64,000 nt of DNA from Marisa cornuarietis (taxonomy: Eukaryota; Mollusca; Gastropoda; Architaenioglossa; Ampullariidae), in the NCBI GenBank assembly GCA_004794655.1, contig SMMW01000617.1, positions 18,070,501-18,134,500 on the forward strand, written 5' to 3'. The position numbers and the translations under genes were made by a program. This document shows, piece after piece, positions 24,063-34,968 of the stretch. The notes under the pieces are model-generated. The model ran no database searches, was not told where the DNA came from, and saw only the letters and a list, made by a program, of their open reading frames with translations. Numbering within the stretch: position 1 is the stretch's first letter; every line of letters starts with the position of its first letter.

Positions 24063-25505
24063 TATATATACATATGTGTGAGAAAGAGAGAGAGAGAGAC
24101 ACTTAAATCAAGAACTGAGAAAGAGATGAAGGTATTGGAAGATGAGTCATAACGAGAGGAGAGGGTGAAAAAAGGGGGGGGTGAGCTGTGAGAGAAGAAA
24201 AAGAGAGGTATGAACTGTTTTAGAGACACTGAGTGCATGTGAAAAAGCCGTGTGTACAATGCCATTTCCACACTTCTTCTGTTTGAACAAGAGGAGTGAA
24301 GGGTGTCAACAACTTGCTCCTGGTCAACACTGACCAGCGTCGGCAAACTGACATCCGGGTCACTTTCGTTTCCAGGCGCAAACTGCCAAACTGAAAAAGA
24401 CACTGTAATTTGCAATACCTTCAAAATATGTTCATGTAGTTAAATTTTTTACTGCATTTAATAAAACAAAACAAAGACATACCATAGCATATCGAACGCT
24501 GCTTTACTATACCTACGGCTGATAGCATCAGAGACGGAGGAACTAGTGAAAACAAAAAGAAGAAAAACTCATTTAGGGTTTCGGTCTTCGTTTTATTGAC
24601 AACGCATTGGACACTAGATGATATACAATGACATAAAGCGATATAATTCAGCTTAACCTAATATGAGCTATCGACAGGGAAAAAGTAGCAATCGAAAAAC
24701 AAGAACAATGCACTCCATAAAAGACAGTAATGGGAGAAGACGCATCAGCGCCCACATTACTGAATTTCGAGATGCTCTTAGATGATGCGAAGACAGGTAG
24801 GATCCTCTGACCATCAAAGCCAGGTGTACAAAAAAATGATGCTGGGAAGAAAAACTTATTTTACAAACAAGATAGGACAGGAACTGCACCGCGAAGCCAA
24901 ACCTCCAGGGTGCCAGCAACAGTGGAGAGGAAGGTGCTCGTGTTTACTCAATAAACAAGCGCAGGTATTGTCCGAGGGGTTCTTCGGTCCGAACGATTGA
25001 CTTGTGTTTTTAACGTTCCAAGCCCTGTGTTTGCTGACTTCCGGTGTCACAATGACCACTTCGTGTCACGGCAAGCCTAGAGATGTTCTCTAACAATGTT
25101 CAAACAAGAAACGCTAACATATAAGAGACGCTGGCATTCTCTCGAGCTTCTCGCCGGCTGACAAATTGCTTCTTCTTCATCTCTCTCCTTCATCGCTTTA
25201 CGGCCGTCGGTAACCAAGAACTCATTTTTCTCTCTTGTCGCTTTCGTATTCGTTTAAACAGAACAGACGAACATTGGTCACAAGTGTAAACTTGTACACA
25301 GTTGACATTTTTGCTGAAATACTTTTTATGTCGTTTGGTCAGGCGATGTGGAAACTTTTCAGTTCCCTTCTGTAAGTCGGGGACATACAAGACTCACTGA
25401 CTACAAAGTGCAGACATTTCAACAAACGCAGTCCTAAATTTTTAGCATAAACGTCAGCAACACCAGTGCACGCGGGCAGTAAAGTGTGTGTGGGGGGAAA
25501 AAAAA
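24063..25505. other. Interval upstream of the galaxin-like gene
   Basis: About 1.4 kb that should include the galaxin-like promoter and 5' UTR. A minus-strand acceptor-like CTTTTTCAG near 24387-24395 is followed by an open frame containing FAPGNESDPDVSLPTLVSVD, but I cannot find a donor, partner exon or family match. Otherwise I see nothing that I can support. Confidence 0.35.
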
Positions 25506-27180
25506 ATGAATTCAGCCATCTTCCGTGATCTTGTAACTGTGCTCATCCTGATGGCGGGGTTCGCGATGGCTCAGCGGAGCCCATTTTCGAAGCCAAGTCT
25601 GAACAACGCGCCGCGACTACAGCAGCCCATGACCCTGTCCCGCAAACTGCAGAGCGGCGACGCTAAGGTGCACAACCCCTTCAAGTCTCCGAAAGACAGG
25701 GACCAGAGCAACAACGACAACAGAATTGACAGCAACCGCAATGAGATGCACAAAGGAGGGCCTAATCCCACTCCTTGGACCCGCTGGACGGAGCGGCCGC
25801 GCCCCAGAGACAACCCCTGGCAGGACATGTCCAGCGACGGAGATACGGGTAAGAAAAAAAAAAACTTCCACTTTTTACTGCTTTCCCTGTATGAGACACA
25901 GATGGTAATAGAAATATTGTCCACGACAGTGATGTCAGTTAAGGCTGTGGTATGCTGTTTCGGAGATTGCGGGCAGGACTGGTGGGAGGGGAGGACTGGA
26001 ATTGTAAGCGAGGTCAAAGACTGCCTGTAGCTTAACGATCTGAACAACGTTTCTCAAACATCGAGTCTTTTAAATTTTCTAGACGTCAGGCTCTAAATGC
26101 TTTCAGACCATCTAGACTTTTTATCCAATCAGGCGTATGATCTGTGACAATGTAGGCATTTGTTGATGTTGTTATAAGAGTGAACAATATTAACGTCTTA
26201 GAATATAATAGTTTTGCAAAATAAATTCTATATACTTTCATATAAACTTATATAAAATACTTCCAGCAGTTAACTACTAGCCGACCTAGTCAAGTATCAA
26301 TACTTATTACAAACTTTCCTGGGTGAGTGCAGACAAGAAAGAGAGAGCAGGAAATCAATCAACTGAAGCATGCTTCAATCTCATTGTCCTGTTGAACGTA
26401 GTCATGTACCGGAAGTAATCTGGATTTCTCCTAGCTGACATTTTGTCTGTCAACGACATGAAGAAAAGCATTTGCACAAATATGAAACCTCGACAGGATT
26501 TCTGGCAGATTTTGTAGAGTCTTGCAGTTCAGTGTAGCATGGGGCTGTGTAGCCAGAGAGGGCGGTGGTATGTTACAGTACATACTGCACACAACAGTCT
26601 ATATATTTACGTACAGTACAATATTAATTAGTGGTGGCATGTTACAGGTCAGTGTAGGGAAGTGGCGCTGCTACAGCTCAGGGTAAGAAAGTGGTGGTGT
26701 GTTATCAGTCTAACCACGGACGTGTATAGGGTGGATTGCTGTCTGCCGAGACCAACGCTGAGCCTCTTGCGAAGTTCTCCGCTGTTAGTCTCGGCGAGCC
26801 TTAACAATGAATGTGAATAAACCGGAAGCTATTTCGTAACCAGCCTCGTTCTAGTAGTTAAACTGAAACGTGACTAAACCGGAAGTTATTTCGTAACCAG
26901 CCTCGTTCTATGACTTCACTGAAAAAAAAATCGTCTGCAAGCAGTCCAGTAATAACAAGTCCGTGGTCTAACAGAGTGGTTCTGTCTTACAGCTCAGTGT
27001 AACGGGAGAGCGTACAACGCACGTGAACAGATCTGTTGTCAAGGGCTTGTACAGAAAAGACAGGGTCTGCGACCAGCCTGCTGTGGCTCGGCCTCCTTCG
27101 ACTTCGTCTTCAACTTATGCTGTAACGGTCAGGTCAGGCCCAAAACTGCTGGGAAGCCATTCTGCGACAGCCGTCAGTGA
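25506..27180 (+). CDS. Secreted galaxin-like protein (about 176 aa, two coding exons)
   Basis: Exon 1 is 25506-25848, with donor ACGG|GTAAGA and phase 1. Exon 2 is 26993-27180, after the acceptor TCTTACAG, ending in TGA. ATG at 25506 follows an A-run. The signal peptide is about 23 residues with cleavage MA|QRSPFSK. Residues about 24-114 are low-complexity, polar and basic, rich in Pro, Asn, Arg, Asp and Ser. Exon 2 has the galaxin signature: CNGRAYNAREQICCQG, ACCGSASFDFVFNLCCNG, then KPFCDSRQ and stop, that is, repeated CC pairs with CNG/CCG and an aromatic residue. Galaxins are secreted proteins known from coral skeletons and found in several invertebrates. One and a half repeats is short for the family, so further exons could lie in the intron. 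The role is inferred. Confidence 0.75.
26807..26920. repeat. Two-copy tandem duplication, 57-bp period
   Basis: TAAACCGGAAG(C/T)TATTTCGTAACCAGCCTCGTTCTA occurs at 26818 and again at 26875, inside the galaxin-like intron shortly before its second exon. Confidence 0.8.
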
Positions 27181-27476
27181 AAGCCCCGACACACCGCGAG
27201 CCACGTGCACACGCAGATGGTTTAGTCTCACGTGCTTTGACATGTCACGCGTGCTTGAACGTTTCTAACGGTGTTGTACGTCAGATCATGGCTTGCTTGT
27301 AACAGCTAAGACAATGTACTGAACGAATTAGTGTGGGGCTGCCTCAGACCTGCTCCAGTGCCCAGTGGCGCAGAAGAGATAGCGAACAGTTTGTTTATCA
27401 GACCCTAACAATTTTATTCACGACATACAGCAGCAGACTTTGGCTTAGCCGCAGACATGCTGACACAGAAAATCTC

Positions 27477-27480
<4 letters not shown>

Positions 27481-27507
<27 letters not shown>
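27481..27507. repeat. (AC)n microsatellite
   Basis: A short uninterrupted CA tract about 300 bases past the galaxin-like stop codon. Confidence 0.85.
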
Positions 27508-30500
27508 TTTCCTTTAGCAAGACAGACCATTTCGTTTGAACAACAAAGTCAGCAGACTATCTTTTGTAGTCTGTTTCTGGTCATACTGGCTAAGTACCCT
27601 TTGGGAAACCTTCCTGTCCGCGAAGATTTCGTAATTTTGGCTGTCTAGTGTGATATATTCATCCTAAAATCATTTTTATCATTATTTATTGGTAATACTT
27701 ATCCCTAAAGTGATGGCTTCCTGGGTGGGGAGGGAGCTCAGTTTTCTTGAGTACAAACCTATCACATAGGTCTGACCAAGGGATTGGGGACATAACAGGC
27801 TAGAGGAACTTCGAAGAGTCGTGTGCGATAATTACTTTTCCCTTTGCTGTCCTTGCACTACTAGACTTGTATCTAGTGGTATATCTTGCTGAATTAACAT
27901 TCTGTATAACCTATATATGTCCTGAACGTTTATTTCTGATGTCGGAGATCGTGCCACCAACGAAGTCTGCCTATTGACAGCCAAGAGACGAGTGACTTTA
28001 CAAAGACTTGCGACTACCCCTTCCATGATTGAGTAAGAACTGAACGAAAATATAATGTGGCTTGCGCCGTTAATAACATTATCCAAACAAATAATAAAAA
28101 ATAACAGATTGCTCTAAAAACGCAGCAAGTTCATACATATTCCCTCTGTATCTTTTGTTAGCTTTGTATTCCCCACTCCCAGAATTTACAAAACCTCGAA
28201 ATGTCAGCGAGGAAAATACAAACTTACAGATGCCGCCTTATTCTGCACGCTTCTGATTCAATAAAGGCCCAGATAAAAATGCGTTTATTCCCTTTGATGA
28301 TTCGGTTGTTTCTTGATTTTTCTGCTTGTGTGTAGCTGATGGCATATTAGAATGTTAGATACTCTGCCATATTCCTCAATTAGCACTCTAGCAATTAGCT
28401 TGTTGCATAGCTTGCTTTGTGGCCTCTGTTAGCAAAGACATCTAAAATATTATTTGTGATCCATGACTCTTTCTGGAGCAAGTAAAATGGACTGAAAACT
28501 TAAAATCTGTAACTATAGTGTATGTTTCACATATGTTTCAAATGCTAAAATAAATCACCGTAATCAGAATGTCTTACATCTGTGCGTGTTGTGTTGTAGG
28601 AGTGCGTGCTACAGAACAGTATTCAGTGCTCGGTTGTAAAGGTGTGCATGAAGGGCGCATATACAAACGACTTTAAATTTTGCATTGAATAGAATGAAAC
28701 AACACAAAGAATGCAGGTCAAAATCTGCTGGTTAGCCAAACCGATTTCGCGATGTTTAGGCCCGTGGGATGCATTGTCTACACGCGGTTGCCGTAGCAGC
28801 ATGAAGTGGGAGGCGACCCTATGACAAGAGGTTCCGAGCCCACGGTTGCAACTACAAAGAGCTGAGTCAGCAAAGTGTAGACGAGATGACCTCCTCAAGA
28901 AAAAAAGGTCAATGCTGAGAAAGTGATGAGATTATGTGGAAACAATTTGACACAAATTAAGATATAGGGCATCTTTTTTATATAAACGCTTAGTGACATA
29001 TTTTTCGAGTAATGTCGTTTCCAAAATAGCCACACAAGCTAAACGTTTATAAATATAAAGATTCTAAAAAAAGTTGGATGAAGACTACACTTCGTGTCTC
29101 CTATTGCAGGTCAGATCTTGCGCACTTTTTATATCCGGCACGATGGCACCACCTCCCATTCACGATTCCTACGACTATGATTTTTTTTTGTTTATCTCTG
29201 ATATATTTTATTAATTTGTTTGAGGTCGCGCCTTGATAAGGCACCATCCGACCCATTCTCAGACCAGACTGGCTGGGACACTTAGCATGTAATGCTGGTG
29301 CAAGAGTGATGAGGACATCAGGTCAAGGTTAGCGACATAGTTTAAAAACCCTGATGAAAATCATTACAATCCCTTGTCGACATATTTTGATCCATTCGGC
29401 CTCAATTTTATTATAAAAATTGCCAATCTGCTATCTTTGGGAAAAGGTTTGTTTTTTTTAAAGCTATTTTAAACTTTTTTAAAACAATGGCCAGAGATCG
29501 TTAAATGAAATTTAGTTTAAGCCAAGCTAGCTCTTTTCAATCATATTGGAATCCAGAATAATGGTAGAGGCACGTGCTATTGACTGTTTATCCACCTTCA
29601 AACAAAATGAGAGGATATCTGCTTTCCCTCTCAAAGCAATGGTAAAATGAATGTATTCTTTGGGCTTAAATGTCAGTTGTACACCTGTACTCACAAGGAT
29701 ACAAGACAGCTGGCATGTAGTCGTAGTAAGGGGCCCACATGTAATCAGAATTTATGACTGCTGTGAAGGAGCAAAGGTCATTTGGGCAAGCAACATGTGC
29801 AGCAAGGCACACCCTTACCAGCACGTGGGCCTATATGCAGTCTGAGAAACTATTAGAAACTATGATGAGAGAACAGGAGGGCAGGCACAATGCTAGAGAC
29901 ATTGAGTTTGCAGGAATACACTCAAGTTCTCTCCACCTCCCTCTCACGGACCTCATTGTCTCACTGACAAAGCGCTCGGCATATGTAAATAACAGCACAC
30001 TGGTGGCTTAATAAACGGGTCACTGATTCTGCAATTGCAATTTTGTTCTCTGCTGATATTCAAAATACAAACTTCTCTGTCCATCCATCCATCCAGTACA
30101 CATTATAAACATGTCTCTGATCTCTATAAAACCTAAATCTCTCCTAAGCATCCACTGACAAAAATCAAAGCCAAATAATTTTTCTCAATTTATATTTAAA
30201 ACCCAGGAACTCAATAATGTTTAGATCCATTCATAAATTCCATAATGTGTAAATGTCATTTTATGTGGGTCATTCACAACCCTAACCCTTCCCTCCGATA
30301 TTCAAAGCAAGCACTCAAACAACTCCAGTAATCTCCCACTTGATTCAACACATGACAAATCTCTGCATCATGATGTTCCCATGTCACCCTTTAAGGTAAA
30401 GAGAGGCACATCAGTTTAAAAAAAAAGTAATTTTGGCCTGTGATGAAATTGTGCTTCAAATATACAATGATAAAATCTGTATGAGCAAACTACAACTTTG

Positions 30501-32078
30501 CTCAATGCTGTCAGGTGCTATCACGGGTAACTCAGGCTTATTTTCCATAAACCTATACAACGGTGCACAGTTCTAGTGTTTTAGGGTTTTGCTTCATCTG
30601 ACAAAGCAGTGCTGAGATGAAGTCAACACAATTCGTCATTATATTGTTCTTAAAGATATAAAACACCAAATATGGCTTTCCTATTTGATTCTACACGTGG
30701 AGTGACAAGCTCCTAAAAAACAAGATCCTAAAAAAATACAGCTGTTTACATGGAGACTTCTTGTTTATTGGAAAAAAAGATGGTCTCCTCACTTGTCAGC
30801 CTCATCATCAAAATGTACACTTTTTAAACAACAGATACAGAAGTGGTCACAAAAAAGGTGTAAAAAGAAAATAAACTAAGGAGATACGACAGCAGACAAA
30901 GTAACAATATTTACAGTATCTCAAATACTTCAAAGATGTTGAACGTTTCTTGTTTGTGAAAAAGGCACAAACATGATGAAAAAACAACACCAGTAACTGT
31001 TCAAATTTGTAAATTTCACTTCTCAATTTGTAAATTTGTTATCTGAGGGGCAAAAATCTCAACACATGTAGAAAGTATCCTGCTGATCATAAAGCAAAGT
31101 AAATGGGCTGCCGTTATGAACCAGGTGATGATGCATAATAATGTAAGAAGGCAATACACCTAATCACCAACTGATCAAGTCACCTCTCCAAGTTCAACCT
31201 ATATTTAGCATCTCAGATAAGGATTCTGTGCTATTTTTGAATTTTTTTAAAGATAAAAATGATGTATATGCCAATCAAGATGTGAGATTCACATTTGTGT
31301 CTATTCAGACTTTCAGTGTAAGGACACATAAAACCAAGTGTACTAGCATTTCCCAGCACCACAAAAAATAATAAAATATAGCTCACTGTTGCACTGGTCT
31401 GAATACACAAATACAGTCAATGCCTTGGTACATCCACCAGAAATTTAAACACACTCCCTCTTATTTACAACTTGCTTCATCTATGGATGCCAACAATATA
31501 CTAAAAATAAACAAATCTGGAACACAGTTGGCAGCTGACAAGGAAGACCAGCCATCTGACAAAACTACAAGAAACAAAACTAAACAAGCGTATGATTTCC
31601 CTAAGGCAAAAAAAAAGACTGCTATATTAACCTTCTGCAATACTAGTCTGGACAAGTTTGAGTTTGACAGCATACTGGAAAGATGCTTTGAAGGTCAGAA
31701 ATAATTTTCTCAAGCAGGCCAAGAAGAAATATTTAGCATATAAGTTCATTAACTTGAGGTACACAAGCAAAACATGAGGTGCTCAAAACATCAGAAGTTA
31801 TCTGGGCACACCAGAAGTACAAAAAGCTAAAAGATTAAAAAGAAAATTACAAGTGTCATTAGTGATGCATGCAAGTCCACTATAAAGCAGAGTTTATAAA
31901 CAAGTTTCGGAAACAAATCAGATTACACCAACCTCTGTGTGTTATTTACTTAGTGTGTTTCTAAGGGAATGAATAGACTTACGAGGTAGAAGTTTCCAGC
32001 ACAAAATTTATAAACTGTATGACATCCTTTAGCTTATGGGAAGTACCACTGATACCAAACAGCCAAAACAAGTTTACA

Positions 32079-32298
32079 ATATGAAATGTTATACACATAT
32101 ACCTTACTAATATAGTGAGCCAGACCTATAATGGTTGGAATAACTGTTATCTTAAAATATTTTTCCAAAATACAGTATTTTATAACCAATATGAAATGTT
32201 ATACACATATACCTTACTAATATAGTGAGCCAGACCTATAAGGAGTTGGAATAACTGTTTTCTTAAAATATTTTTCCAAAATACAGTATTTTATAACA
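32079..32298. repeat. Tandem duplication, two 110-bp units
   Basis: The unit beginning AATATGAAATGTTATACACA and ending near ATACAGTATTTTATAAC occurs twice head to tail, starting at 32079 and 32189, with only a few differences. Confidence 0.9.
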
Positions 32299-32411
32299 CA
32301 TTTATAAAGTCAAATTTCACGATTTAAAAATATTTTTAAATTGAAAAGTTTATGCAGGACAGTTTTCATTGGTATCAAAAAAAAAAACAAAAAAAAACTG
32401 CAGTACTTAAC

Positions 32412-32611
32412 AAAGGCCAGTCAAACAATAAAACTTAGGTAAACAAAACAAAAAAAAAACAAGCCAATGTAAAGAATTGTATAAATCCCTTGTGCAATAC
32501 ATGTTGAAACAAAGACCAGTCAAAAAATGAAACTCAGGTAAACAAAACAAAACAAAAAAACAAGCTTAGATGTAAAGAATTTCATAAATCCCTTGTGCAA
32601 TACATGTTGAC
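32412..32611. repeat. Tandem duplication, two ~99-bp units
   Basis: AAAGGCCAGTCAAACAATAA ... CTTGTGCAATACATGTTGA is repeated starting at 32511, with more divergence than the 110-bp pair just upstream. Confidence 0.85.
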
Positions 32612-34179
32612 CACCTCCAAACTGATCCTTCTTAATAATAACAAAAAGATATCAGGAAAACATTTGGTGAGCTCTACTTTTCTAATCTAGCCACAGTTAT
32701 AGTCTAAAATACTGGCCACATTCACTAAGCACTCTCATTAAATATTTGGTTATACTGTAAGTTTCTTGTTCAGTGCTAAAATAAACATAAAAAAGCGAAA
32801 ATGGTGTAAACATGATGAACTATGATGAAAACTGGTTACAACAAAATAGCATGCAGATTTTGAAATACTGAAGCTACCTAACAGTTCAAATGAACTGATT
32901 TAGAAAAAAATATGATTCAGTCTTTACCTATATAAAAACTATCAACAACATAAAAATAGTTTTGATTTATAATTAAAACTTTTGGAGACAGTCTTGTCCT
33001 GTTTCTGACTAATGGACAAGGAAAAATAAAGATATGCAAAGTCACCAGTAGATTTTGAGAAAATTACACTCAGACCGACATACTTAAGCACCTCAGTGTT
33101 ATACATAAGACTTCAATCAGGCATAATTATCTGAGATATTAAGACCCACCAACTGTCCTTTAACACCTGCAGAAAGCAGGTTTAAGTATAATTTGCAGCC
33201 TGGCATCAAGAATGTATGTATAACTATCAGCTTGGATTCTCTGCCACGCTGTGGGACAGGTGTGAACAGTTCTATACTGGATACTAAGTAACACTGCAGT
33301 TACCAAGCAGCCACTGGCAATTAAGTTTTTATCTTCACTTTTTCTAATGAAAATATTTAACTTATGCCTGTGACAATTATCAAAACTGTGAATGTAGTGG
33401 CAAAACAGTTTCCTACTCTACAGACACACTCCATTAATCATTGCACTGTTATAATTCAAAGCAGTCAAAAAAATAAATAAATACTCTGCGGCTAAGCAGA
33501 CTACGATTATTTGAGCATTTTCACAGCAAATATATCACTTTTAAGGTGTAAAGCAGATAGTAATCCAAGCAAAGTGAAACAGCAGATTACAGGAAGCCCA
33601 GTTCTGGACAGAGTATCTGTACCAAAGTATTATAATTCATAGATTCATATGCACAAAAACTTATGAAAGTTGGTGCAACACAAAAGTGAGCACTAGATGA
33701 TAATTGTGACAATGACAATATGATGATTAAGAGGATGTGATAAAAATTACATTCTGAGTGAATGCTGATTGTCTCCTCAATTACTAAAAATGATGGGAAA
33801 TAATCCTAAAATTATACTTTGCTTATCATCAATCACTGGTAAATAGGGACACTAAATATTGCATGGTAGGTTCAAGTGAGAGTTTTTGGGACTACACCAA
33901 GAATGGTTCTAAACAAAGTGAATTATGACCGATATTTATTAGTTCTCATGATAGGCATGAGGGGCATTGAAAATAAGTTTGTCTTCTCTCAACAGTAAGC
34001 ACACCCATTAGACCGTGGATAATCCATAATATTGTTTCTAGCAACATCAGAAAAGTAACCTTTTAGTGGAGGAAGGCGAGCCCTTGTAGATTGACAAAGA
34101 TATAGCACAGATTGCATGAGTCTACAGCCAGCATGTTAGTTCACCTTCTAACAATTTTTTTTTTTTGACTTTTCCGTCT

Positions 34180-34410
34180 ATTGACTAGTCAGCCTACTCT
34201 CTTTCTCTGCAGATTCATGAAACGCTCAGTCCTTACTGTTTGTTCCCTTATTCATCTTTGCACCTTATTGTCTTTTATTACTTGTCTGTATGGTTGCTTA
34301 TCCTTCTGTCCTTCATATGTTGTCCACGTCTCATTCTTGTCTCAAGTGCTTAAAGCATGCTTTTTCGTGAGTGTGATCATGTGCTATATAAATCACACAG
34401 TTATTATGAG
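34180..34410 (+). mobile_element. LINE 3'-end fragment (pyrimidine-rich UTR and GCTATATAAAT tail)
   Basis: The stretch matches, in order and orientation, the 3' UTR of the LINE piece at 52.15-52.43 kb: a TTTCTCTGCAG segment, repeated CTT/TTGT-rich sequence, GTCCACGTCTC, TTGTCTCAAGTGCTTAAAGCATGCT, then GAGTGTGATCATGTGCTATATAAATC. No ORF part is left, so it is a strongly 5'-truncated copy. Confidence 0.65.
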
Positions 34411-34723
34411 GATGAAAATATGGCTGTTACTGCTCACAGCAATGCGAAAACAGATTTGAAGTTGCAATCACTTAGAATTATTATTGTTGACAGTCACAAT
34501 GATATCATCAGATACAATATCAATAATAGCAGGTGACAAATGCAACACAACCTGATTATAAGAATGAGAAATAAAACTATGAATAGCTGTAAAGCTTTGT
34601 CAGTGCCATAAGGATAAATATAATGGTGCAAAGTGCTGCAGACAAGATATATGTTGAAAGGATTGCACATGAGGGCGGGGGGGAAGGCTTGTTCACAAAT
34701 TCTTAAATACATGTTATCACTAT

Positions 34724-34729
34724 TTTATT
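34724..34729 (-). terminator. Candidate poly(A) signal of PORCN
   Basis: AATAAA on the minus strand, about 240 bases beyond the PORCN stop codon. It is the nearest canonical signal, but longer 3' UTR forms are possible. Confidence 0.4.
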
Positions 34730-34968
34730 CAGACTGTCATAAACATTTCCGACTTTTGATTTGCATATCCTTAATTTAGTAAAATATTTGCACAAAACAA
34801 ATTGCCAAGTTGCAGTCTGTCAAACTCTATTTGGAAATGAGTAAATCTTCAATGTTTTCACAATATCCTCTGGACTGTAAGGCGACTGCCCAGGAAGTAG
34901 TGCATCATATTCAGAGCAACAGGCCTTCCATGAGATGTGATCCAGGGATCTATGTGTAAAATGCAATG

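Larger units (their letters stand above)
27181..34723. other. Non-coding interval between the galaxin-like gene and PORCN
   Basis: Candidate plus-strand poly(A) signals for the galaxin-like gene include AATAAA at about 28260. From about 30 kb the sequence is AT-rich and looks CpG-poor, like the PORCN introns. It contains a 110-bp and a 99-bp tandem duplication and a LINE 3' tail (see entries). It may belong partly to a long PORCN 3' UTR or another transcript, but I see no supported exon. Confidence 0.4.

Noticed and set aside
24062..24424. Possible further member of the secreted family or other exon on the minus strand
   Set aside because: An acceptor-like CAG precedes FAPGNESDPDVSLPT, but neither the PFE/AAE motif, the 47-nt exon nor a donor could be found.
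25571..26047. 158-codon minus-strand frame
   Set aside because: It is antisense to the first exon of the galaxin-like gene and runs into its intron; there is no independent support.
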